The notes under the pieces were generated by a model. That model was not told the origin of the DNA, searched no databases, and saw only the letters and a program-made list of their open reading frames with translations. A DNA stretch of 64,000 nt from Methanobrevibacter sp. (GTDB taxonomy: Archaea > Methanobacteriota > Methanobacteria > Methanobacteriales > Methanobacteriaceae), in the NCBI RefSeq assembly GCF_017468685.1, contig NZ_JAFUHT010000031.1, positions 17,767-81,766 on the forward strand, written 5' to 3'. The position numbers were made by a program, and so were the translations under genes. How positions within the stretch are numbered: position 1 is the first letter of the stretch; every line of letters starts with the position of its first letter. This document shows positions 57,778 through 64,000 of the stretch, piece after piece.

Positions 57778-58695
57778 TTAAATTGTATAAGCCCTTGTCT
57801 CTCCAGGAGCAATTTGTTCGATTTTATCTGAATCTGTCACATCATGCAATGCCATTTCCTCTGAAGCAATTGCAAATATCTCATCGGTTTCCACCATAAC
57901 TCCAGGTCTTAATCCAAGTTTGTCCTTTGCAATGCCTATGCCGTTAGGTGTTCCGACCAGTATTGAAAATGGACCATCCAAATCAATTACCGCCTGATCC
58001 AGTGCCTCTTCCAATTTATAGCCCTGATTGAGTTTGTCCGCCATGTAATGAACAATACATTCAGTGTCGTTGAATGATTCAAAAATGTGTCCTTTTCTCT
58101 CTAAAGGATCCCTTATTTTCCAGTAATTTGTGATTTGACCGTTATGGACTACAGTAATGTCCGGTATGATGTAGCTTTGATATGGGTGTGCATGATAGCG
58201 GTCAACTCCACTTTCTGTTGCAAAGCGTGTATGTCCAATACCATGAGTTCCCATCCGGCTTGAAACATCAAACCTTTCTGCAATATCCTTTACTTTTCCA
58301 ATGTCTTTAATCATTTCAAATGAGTGTGAACCGTTGATGACCCTTACGTTTTCAAGTTCATCAATTTCACTTATGCATGGCTTAAGAAGTGAAAAGTCAT
58401 CCAATGCTATTTTGCATTTGTATACGTCTGAGTCTCCAACTGACACAATCAGTTCCTCTTCAAATATCGGACTGAATTGTGTTAATAATGATTTTAAATT
58501 TTCCAATGCTCCTCTTTTTCTTTTAACTTCAATGTTTAACTGATAATAATTTTCAAGAAAATCCAAACCTCCGTAGATTGCATAACCTGCGGAATCTGGA
58601 CCTCTGTGCTGCAGTGATTCAAGCATTGATGTCAATGCTTCACCTACATTGTGGGTTTTTTTATCTTTGTATATTACACCTGCTATTCCACACAT
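57778..58695 (-). CDS. gltB1: Glutamate synthase class II glutamine amidotransferase subunit
   Basis: 305 residues starting MCGIAGVIYKDK, so Cys2 becomes the N-terminal nucleophile that releases ammonia from glutamine. RGPDSAGYAIYGG, GIGHTRFATESGVDRYHAHP, VVHNGQITNYWKIR and FNDTECIVHYMADKL are the family landmarks. It is the first gene of the split glutamate synthase block; SD site TTGGAGGT. It is separated from glnA by 195 bases that hold a terminator and an own promoter region. Confidence 0.92.
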   Translation of the reverse strand: MCGIAGVIYKDKKTHNVGEALTSMLESLQHRGPDSAGYAIYGGLDFLENYYQLNIEVKRKRGALENLKSLLTQFSPIFEEELIVSVGDSDVYKCKIALDDFSLLKPCISEIDELENVRVINGSHSFEMIKDIGKVKDIAERFDVSSRMGTHGIGHTRFATESGVDRYHAHPYQSYIIPDITVVHNGQITNYWKIRDPLERKGHIFESFNDTECIVHYMADKLNQGYKLEEALDQAVIDLDGPFSILVGTPNGIGIAKDKLGLRPGVMVETDEIFAIASEEMALHDVTDSDKIEQIAPGETRAYTI

Positions 58696-58833
58696 TTTTT
58701 TACCTCCAAAATAAAATAATCGGCGAAATAGACAAGTTAATTAAAACCTGAAAAAATTCATGGCTTTAATTCACATATGCCTAATAAGTAAGTAATCCTA
58801 AATTTACAATATGCCTTAAATTAACAATTCCGA

Positions 58834-58874
58834 AAAAAAATTTTAATGTATTGGCAGTGCATTGACCGCCAATT
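58834..58874 (-). terminator. Terminator after glnA
   Basis: On the minus strand ATTGGC (58874-58869) pairs with GCCAAT (58856-58851) and is followed by an AATTTTTTTT run (to 58834). It lies 17 bases after the glnA stop, so the glutamate synthase genes probably use their own promoter plus some readthrough. Confidence 0.55.
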
Positions 58875-58890
58875 TGATAATGAAATTCTT

Positions 58891-60228
58891 TTACACGTCT
58901 AGGTATTCATCTCTTTCATAATCGAATACCTGTATTCTGTATGCATCCCATTCCGCTCTTTTGATGCTGTAGAATTGATTGAACACTTTTTCTCCAAGAG
59001 CGTTTTTAACCATTTCATCTTCCTCCAATGCATGGTATGCTTCCCATAGACTTGTTGGCAAGCTGTTGATTCCTTTTTCTGCAATTTCATCTTCAGAAAA
59101 TGCAAAGAGGTTTTCTTCAGTTGGTTCACCCGGATCGATTTTATTGTCCATACCATCCAAACCTGCTTCAAGCAATACTGCAAATGCAAGGTATGGGTTA
59201 CATGATGGGTCTGCGGATCTGCATTCGATTCTTGTACCTAATCCACGGGATGCTGGAATTCTTAGTAAAGTGGATCTGTTTTTAAATCCGTAAGCAATGT
59301 AGCATGGTGCCTCATATCCCGGTACCAAACGTTTGTATGAGTTGACAGTCGGAGATAGGATTGAAGATAAAGCCGGTGCGTGTTTTAGCAATCCTCCAAT
59401 GAAGTATAATGCTTCCTGTGAAATCTGGGTTTCAGTGTCAGGGTCATAGAAGATGTTTTCACCATCTTTGAATAGGCTCTGATTACAGTGCATTCCGCTA
59501 CCGTTGATTCCGAGGAACGGTTTTGGCATGAATGTTGCTTTAAATCCTAAATTATTGACAACTGCTTTTACAGCTTCCTTAAATGTTATTACTGCATCAG
59601 CTGTTTTTAAAGCGTCTGCATATTTGAAATCAACTTCATGCTGTCCTGCTGCCACTTCGTGGTGGCTTACTTCGACATCGAAATCGAGTTTTTCCAGACC
59701 CAGTACAATTTCTCTTCTGATGTCTGTTCCCTGATCCAATGGTTCCACATCAAAGTATTCTGCTTCATCAGCCGGGACGTAGTTTCCATGTTCATCTTTT
59801 TTGATAATGAAAAATTCCGGTTCGGGACCCATGTTGAATTGGTATCCCCTTTCTTCAGCCAATTTCAATGATTTTTTAAGTACTCCCCTTGGGTCTCCAT
59901 CATATGGTTTTCCTTCTGTAGTGAAAATATCACATATGAATCTACTGGTTCCTTTTGATTCAGGTCTCCATGGAATTGTTGAGAAAGTGTTGATGTCAGG
60001 TTTTGCAAGAAGGTCACTGTCATTGATTGAAGCAAGTCCTGCAACGGATGAACCGTCAAACAGCAATCCGTCTTTTACTATATCTTCAACGTCATCTGCT
60101 TTTTTAAGTGGTACAGCCATGCTTTTAGGCAATCCATGTATATCTGAGAATTGTAGTTTCAAAAATTTTATATCATTTGCGTCGATTGTTTTAATTATCT
60201 GATCTAATTTTTTATCTTCGGTTGACAT
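58891..60228 (-). CDS. glnA: Glutamine synthetase type I
   Basis: 445 residues, ATP-dependent synthesis of glutamine from glutamate and ammonia. Family landmarks: [13 protein letters not shown], the metal-binding [59 protein letters not shown] and [20 protein letters not shown]. No adenylylation-site NLYxLP segment is apparent at the C-terminus (SLWEAYHAL instead), so control is transcriptional via the palindrome at 60326-60347. With the glutamate synthase genes it makes the GS-GOGAT cycle. Confidence 0.96.
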   Translation of the reverse strand: MSTEDKKLDQIIKTIDANDIKFLKLQFSDIHGLPKSMAVPLKKADDVEDIVKDGLLFDGSSVAGLASINDSDLLAKPDINTFSTIPWRPESKGTSRFICDIFTTEGKPYDGDPRGVLKKSLKLAEERGYQFNMGPEPEFFIIKKDEHGNYVPADEAEYFDVEPLDQGTDIRREIVLGLEKLDFDVEVSHHEVAAGQHEVDFKYADALKTADAVITFKEAVKAVVNNLGFKATFMPKPFLGINGSGMHCNQSLFKDGENIFYDPDTETQISQEALYFIGGLLKHAPALSSILSPTVNSYKRLVPGYEAPCYIAYGFKNRSTLLRIPASRGLGTRIECRSADPSCNPYLAFAVLLEAGLDGMDNKIDPGEPTEENLFAFSEDEIAEKGINSLPTSLWEAYHALEEDEMVKNALGEKVFNQFYSIKRAEWDAYRIQVFDYERDEYLDV

Positions 60229-60325
60229 TTTTTCACTTCATTTCTTTGTATATTATCCATTTTGTTGAATAATATGGAAAATGGAAAAACCATTTTTGAC
60301 TTGATGAATTTAATTAAATACATAG

Positions 60326-60347
60326 TCGGAAGGAAGCTTCCTTCCGA
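60326..60347. promoter_or_regulatory. nrpR box: NrpR-type nitrogen operator in front of glnA
   Basis: A 22-bp perfect palindrome with core GGAAGGAAGCTTCCTTCC. It contains the GGAA-N6-TTCC pattern described for the methanogen nitrogen repressor NrpR. A TATA box (CTATATAATTATTAA on the minus strand, 60350-60362) lies directly upstream, so a bound repressor would overlap the transcription start. NrpR itself is not in this window. Confidence 0.8.
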
Positions 60348-60528
60348 TTAATAATTATATAGTTATTGATATATAAAGTTATTGAAAAATGAGTAAAATG
60401 TAACATAAATCATTCATAATTGCCGTTTGGAAATTATAACGATACTGAAATATAATCCATTAATGAATGGTGAAAGAAAGAATAATTATTAAAAAAAATA
60501 GATTTAAAAACTCCTAAAAAGAAATAAA

Positions 60529-60579
60529 ACAAAATCATAAGATGCTTTGTGCGGGAAACACATGGAGACCCCCTACTTT
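60529..60579. repeat. Structured repeat element, copy 1
   Basis: Hairpin ACAAAATC-ATAA-GATGCTTTGT followed by GCGGGAA, 13 bases, and CCCTACTT. Shorter and more diverged in the stem than copies 2 and 3. Preceded by an A-rich tract (AAAAAGAAATAAA), which on the minus strand forms a T-rich tail after the hairpin, so a minus-strand small RNA or leader ending here is possible. Confidence 0.55.
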
Positions 60580-61227
60580 GAAAAAAATAAATTCTGTTAA
60601 AAAATTTCCATTAAACCTAAAATGTTGTTTTCAATTAATTATCATTTATAAGCTAGAAAAATCCAAAGGATTCAATGTACTGAAATAATGAAGAACCACA
60701 ATAATATAAAAAGTGTAATCTCATCACTTTCAAAATAATTATCTAAAAAGTTATTAATTATTAAAAACAATAAGAGCATATAAGTTTTGAAACGGAGCAT
60801 GATATTTATGGAAATTTATCATGGAAATACACTACTTGTTAAACATCCTGAAATCAGAATTGAAAAATTACATCATCAACAACAGGATTAAAAACTTGCA
60901 TAAGAAAACTGATTCATCAATTTTTTTCGGTCTTAACTGTCCGATATTTTCGGACATTACATCACATCTATTCCATTTAGCAATATCTATTACTGTCAAC
61001 AATATATCACCACTTCTAAATTAAACCATACAATAACATAGAAAAACAGCAAAAGTTTACAAAACAACTAACTAAAGTTTCAACTTTAGGATATTTTCGT
61101 AAGGTTAATCAATCAATTATAAATTATTCAAACGGTTACAATTTGTAGCCAGTTCCTCATACACTAATTAAAACCATGTGAAAATATTTTAATAGAATTA
61201 ATGCATAAAATAAGAATTTAATGCCCT

Positions 61228-61300
61228 AAAAAAAGAAAAAATAAACAAGGAAATCTATACGATTCCTTGTGCGGGAAACAAGTGGAACCACCCTACTTTT
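61228..61300. repeat. Structured repeat element, copy 2
   Basis: A-rich tract, then stem CAAGG-A-AATC / GATT-CCTTG with loop TATAC, then GTGCGGGAA, 10 variable bases (ACAAGTGGAA within the 13-base spacer), then CCACCCTACTTTT. Read on the minus strand: GTAGGGTGG, variable part, TTCCCGCAC, hairpin, T-rich tail, which is the form of a terminated small RNA. Confidence 0.6.
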
Positions 61301-61418
61301 AAAAAATTAATAAATAACCAACAATCAAATATTTTAGAACATAAACTGCCTATCTGGAAAAATCAACCTTTTTTAAATCTTTCAGACATACCCTAGACAC
61401 ATATTCATAGTTGCCCTT

Positions 61419-61595
61419 TTAAAATTTTTTAATCTGGCGATTGTAGTATTCGGCATCTTCATCACTAAATTCTTCATTATCAAGATAATAATTTATCAGA
61501 AAATTGATAGTATAATCAAAGGAGTTATCTTTTGGAGTCATTTCACATAGATTTTCATATGTTCTTAGGGAAATTTCAATTTTTCTTTCAATCAT
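61419..61595 (-). CDS. Small antitoxin-like protein of 58 residues
   Basis: 58 residues from the ATG at 61595 (an in-frame TTG lies at 61607). The peptide starts IERKIEISLRTYENLCEM and ends EYYNRQIKKF; the beta-strand plus two-helix pattern resembles small ribbon-helix-helix antitoxins, without a clear family match. It follows the BRO-N gene by about 30 bases and is probably co-transcribed. No toxin gene is adjacent. Confidence 0.5.
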   Translation of the reverse strand: MIERKIEISLRTYENLCEMTPKDNSFDYTINFLINYYLDNEEFSDEDAEYYNRQIKKF

Positions 61596-61625
61596 CAAAT
61601 CACACAATAAGAGTTTTTAGAAACT

Positions 61626-62462
61626 TCAGTTATCTGAAGTTTCATCAAGCAACTCTGGAGTTTTTGAATTCCTTTTGCTGACTACTTTGCGACCGGTTGC
61701 AGATTCAAGTTCTCTTCGAGCATTACCGGCAATATTTCCACCACGTTTAGCAACATCCCTGCTTTCTTTAAAACCATCGGGATTTTCAACCTTGCTGATT
61801 TCTGTTGTTGAGGCTTCGGCCAGCATGTTTAAAATTAGCTCCATATTGGTCATATTGTCTCTTAAACCTTCCTTTTTAAGGCCCTTATACTGCTTGTATT
61901 CTTTTGTTGACATTCCAGACCATGCCTTTGAGATATCATCAGTTAATATTGCATATTCAACTCCGGGTTCAACACCAACCCTATCCCATTCAGCAGTCAA
62001 ATCCTTTCGGGTTTCAATGCTCCTCATCCTTTGAGTAATCCATTCTTCAGAATAACCTTTCCTGCGGTAAGTGTCAACTGCTCTTAACATTGCAATTTCA
62101 GGGTCAGCCACCTCTTCAAGCCTTTCCTTACCCACTTGAGCCAACCATTGTTTGAATGGTTCGGCTTTAGGTGATGGAACTGATTGAACTATCCTTAATA
62201 GTTGTTTGGTTGTTGCAGCATCAGTTTTATAAAATTTATTGTCAGCTGATTTCATTTTGAGTTGTACGATATTTTCGTACAACTGACTTCCTTCTTTTTT
62301 TAGTTTTCTTTTCAAGTCAGACCAATACCTTCTAGGATTTTTACTTCCACTAAGAACTGCTATGACATCTATTACTGAATAGTAGTAATCTTCTATTTCC
62401 GGATCCCATTTAGTTCTTATTTCATATTCTTCAAATAATTTGATAGCATATTTTTCATCCAT
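61626..62462 (-). CDS. BRO-N/DinD-like protein
   Basis: 278 residues. The N-terminal third has the BRO-N pattern (YYSVIDVIAVLSGSKNPRRYWSDLKRKL, quoted in part; TKQLLRIVQSVPSPKAEPFKQWLAQVGKERLEE). The C-terminal part (DDISKAWSGMSTKEYKQYKGLKKEG, ARRELESATGRKVVSKRN) matches the family of DNA-damage-inducible protein D and phage-antirepressor-related proteins. SD site AAAGGAGG precedes the ATG. Its promoter carries a four-unit 19-bp repeat array. DNA binding or a damage/phage response role is inferred from family only. Confidence 0.75.
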   Translation of the reverse strand: MDEKYAIKLFEEYEIRTKWDPEIEDYYYSVIDVIAVLSGSKNPRRYWSDLKRKLKKEGSQLYENIVQLKMKSADNKFYKTDAATTKQLLRIVQSVPSPKAEPFKQWLAQVGKERLEEVADPEIAMLRAVDTYRRKGYSEEWITQRMRSIETRKDLTAEWDRVGVEPGVEYAILTDDISKAWSGMSTKEYKQYKGLKKEGLRDNMTNMELILNMLAEASTTEISKVENPDGFKESRDVAKRGGNIAGNARRELESATGRKVVSKRNSKTPELLDETSDN

Positions 62463-62520
62463 AATTTTTCCTCCTTTTAATTTATTATGAACTAATACTC
62501 ACCATAATATTTATTTTAAA

Positions 62521-62617
62521 ACTTTATATAGTTTTTGATTAAAATAAAAGCAATACTGTTAATTTAAAGCAATTTTACACGTTCACAACAATATTTTAAA
62601 GTAAAAGCAAATTTACA
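62521..62617 (-). promoter_or_regulatory. BRO-N promoter with four 19-bp-spaced repeats
   Basis: Plus-strand units start at 62549 (AGCAATACTGTT), 62568 (AGCAATTTTACA), 62587 (AACAATATTTTA) and 62606 (AGCAAATTTACA), exactly 19 bp apart; the third is the weakest. The TATA box (TTTATATAG on plus, from 62523) is 26 bp from the first unit, as in the HEPN promoter. Probable operator array of a multimeric regulator. Confidence 0.65.
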
Positions 62618-63321
62618 CACTCATGACAATGGATTAATTATTCCAGAATATCACTACAAACAAACAGTTAAATAATTTAAAAAAAGTTAAAATCATCCAA
62701 TAGTCAAAAAAACACCCAAACCATCACTCTAAAAAAAACACGATGAACCAATAGATACCACCCTACACAGTAAAACAGAAAAAGTAAATAAAACCATCTG
62801 TAAATACTTTAAATACTGAATATTAAACTAAAAAGTATTTAATTATTATGAATATGAATAAAAATTATATAATTATAAAATAACAAATAATTATAATAAA
62901 AAAAGAAAAAATAAGCAAGGACATCTAAACGATGCCTTGTGCGGGAATTATTCTATACCACCCTACTTAAAGCCATTTTTTAATACCTGGTAAAATAAAA
63001 GTATTACTTTAATTTTAATGAGTCCAATGTTGACCATTTTTGTGTCCCCCAATAGGAATCATTCAATAATCGAGTTTTAACAGGGGTTCATAAGAGGCAT
63101 CATCAATATTGATTTTCAAGTTTCAATGAAATCACATATCAACACAAATGGAAATGATGAATTTGAAAAACACTTCCGCAATAACAAAAAGGCAATCAAT
63201 AAAAACAAGGGTTTATAAAAAAAGTAGTCTTTTAATCAATCGTTGCAACGATTATTCAATGATTTAAAATAGATAGGCAGACCAATAAAATTAAAAAAAA
63301 AGAGACCAGCCAATTAAATGG
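62618..63321. other. Gene-poor region between BRO-N gene and surface-protein gene
   Basis: About 700 bases with structured repeat copy 3 (62898-62968) and a possible decayed copy near 62740. A 30-codon frame (MKSHINTNGNDEFEKHFRNN..., from 63127) looks protein-like but has no SD site and may be a relic. The rest is AT-rich with no recognisable feature. Confidence 0.4.
62898..62968. repeat. Structured repeat element, copy 3
   Basis: A-rich tract, stem CAAGG-A-CATC / GATG-CCTTG with loop TAAAC, then GTGCGGGAA, variable bases (TTATTCTATA), CCACCCTACTT. Compared with copy 2, one stem pair changes from A-T to C-G on both sides, evidence that the structure is maintained. A decayed partial copy may lie at 62740-62766 (ACGATG ... 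ATACCACCCTAC). Confidence 0.6.
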
Positions 63322-64000
63322 CTAATCAATAATGTCTTCATTTTCCTTTCGTCTGTATCCGACAACCAGCAATATCTCACACACCACCGCAAGTGCGATG
63401 AACTTCAAAATATCCTCTGGGCCGCTTTCAACAATGTTTTTGGTAATCTCATAAGCCTTGCTTGAATCCTGTGCTCCGCTGCTTCCGGCCCCACCGGCTG
63501 AAGAAGCGGAACTTGATGACCTGCCACTGACAGTCACACCATCAACACTCGGAGCATCACTAGAAGTAGAATTTGATGTTGCCACAAGATTATTATAAGA
63601 ATTATCGGCACTACCCTCGTTGTTGAATGAATTCACAGTCTTGACATTACCCCCATGATTGCTTTTACGTGACAGGCTCTCACCATTGTCACCGCTCAAA
63701 TCCGGAAAACCGTTATATCCATTGTCACCATCAGCCGCATCCGGACTGTGGAAACCACCAGGACTATTGCCCCCGGTGTTTATTGAGCCACCGCCATTGT
63801 TTCCCGGAAGCAAAGGATTGCCACCAGGGAACCCTGGCCTTTGAGGAGCAATTCCACTGCCGTTGATTACATTGGTTCTGCCGTTTACGTTTTCAGGCGG
63901 AACATATACAAACGGATCACCGCCGTCAACCTCATCACTTTGATGCTCCAGACCATACTCGAATATTGTGATTACACGGTTTCCTGAAAAGTCATTGTTA
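63322..64000 (-). CDS. C-terminal part of a membrane-anchored surface protein
   Basis: Open to the right edge of the window (225 codons visible); the gene starts outside. The first visible residues, NDFSGNRVITIFEYGLEHQS, resemble a surface Ig-like domain end. Then comes a long Gly/Asn/Ser/Pro-rich, low-complexity stalk (GFPGGNPLLPGNNGGGS, SSSSASSAGGAGSSG), a single C-terminal helix ILKFIALAVVCEILLVVGY and a short basic/acidic tail RRKENEDIID. This is the anchored end of a methanogen adhesin-like or envelope protein. Base composition is notably more GC-rich than the surroundings. Confidence 0.72.
   Translation of the reverse strand, partial: NNDFSGNRVITIFEYGLEHQSDEVDGGDPFVYVPPENVNGRTNVINGSGIAPQRPGFPGGNPLLPGNNGGGSINTGGNSPGGFHSPDAADGDNGYNGFPDLSGDNGESLSRKSNHGGNVKTVNSFNNEGSADNSYNNLVATSNSTSSDAPSVDGVTVSGRSSSSASSAGGAGSSGAQDSSKAYEITKNIVESGPEDILKFIALAVVCEILLVVGYRRKENEDIID

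Larger units (their letters stand above)
60365..61418. other. Gene-poor region upstream of glnA
   Basis: About 1 kb without a supported gene. It holds two copies of the structured repeat (60529-60579, 61228-61300) and an inverted repeat TGTCCGA-TATTT-TCGGACA (60938-60956). A 67-codon open frame at 60821-61024 (MEIHYLLNILKSELKNYI...) is AT-driven, has no SD site and is not accepted. Confidence 0.5.

Noticed and set aside
60821..61024. 67-codon open frame upstream of glnA
   Set aside because: No SD site or promoter, composition follows the AT-rich background, and it contains the inverted repeat at 60938-60956.
60529..62968. Structured repeats as CRISPR
   Set aside because: Only three copies, hundreds of bases apart, with no spacer array and no cas genes in the window.
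1..64000. tRNA, rRNA, replication origin and intact insertion sequences
   Set aside because: No tRNA arm signatures (GGTTCRANTC), rRNA blocks, origin-type repeat clusters with cdc6, or transposase genes were recognised by eye; a dedicated search could still find a diverged case.

Overview
The window reads as chromosomal DNA of a low-G+C hydrogenotrophic methanogen of the order Methanobacteriales, most likely Methanobrevibacter. Support: archaeal promoters (AT-rich TATA boxes, several probably leaderless genes), Shine-Dalgarno (SD) sites of the GGTGAT/GGAGG type, a coenzyme F430 gene, an MtrA methyltransferase paralogue, F420-type redox proteins, a pyruvoyl arginine decarboxylase, aIF5A, fused NADP phosphatase/NAD kinase, giant beta-helix adhesin-like proteins and an NrpR-type operator. 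No rRNA, tRNA, CRISPR array or intact insertion sequence was recognised.

Layout. 0-8 kb: the 3'-facing start of an AraC-like gene, then a housekeeping run hisA-ribL-argC-flavodoxin-pyrI, an oxidoreductase, tldD, an AMMECR1 protein and a NOG1-like GTPase. 8-21 kb: a cation-efflux remnant, two paralogous TetR genes, and a 10.3-kb adhesin-like gene split by a frameshift; operators of the same sequence lie in front of both TetR and adhesin genes. 20.5-29 kb: small heat shock protein, SIS-domain isomerase, DUF447 protein, ornithine-cyclodeaminase-like protein and adenine deaminase, a cluster of small secreted/membrane proteins with a divergent winged-helix regulator, and a purine permease. 29-38 kb: polyferredoxin-like membrane protein, polyamine/hypusine genes (speB, aIF5A, pdaD), NADP phosphatase/NAD kinase, cfbE interrupted by an in-frame TAA, hemC, a Gfo/Idh oxidoreductase and a GfcR/PyrE-like regulator.

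38-51 kb: a Kef-type antiporter, a degenerate HsdM/HsdS-like pair without HsdR, a TetR-YhgE efflux pair with a perfect operator at the start codon, a soluble MtrA paralogue, nitroreductase, cupin, flavodoxin-ferredoxin, TPR proteins, thioesterase, an orphan HEPN protein and a GNAT acetyltransferase. 51-60 kb: an ammonium-assimilation block on the minus strand: glnA behind an NrpR-type palindrome, then a split glutamate synthase (amidotransferase, GXGXG, a circularly permuted FrhB-like F420 subunit, and the FMN/Fe-S synthase subunit), followed by a KaiC-like/PEP-synthase-like fusion. 60-64 kb: gene-poor accessory DNA with three copies of a structured repeat, a BRO-N/DinD-like gene with a small downstream gene, and the anchored C-terminus of a surface protein.

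Most noteworthy: (1) a 19-bp-period operator array with identical placement relative to the TATA box in front of two unlinked genes (HEPN and BRO-N); (2) a three-copy hairpin element with compensatory base changes and a variable 10-nt window at fixed spacing; (3) the circularly permuted FrhB protein in the glutamate synthase operon; (4) the in-frame stop in cfbE, a gene expected to be essential; (5) the catalytically degenerate HsdM/HsdS-like pair.
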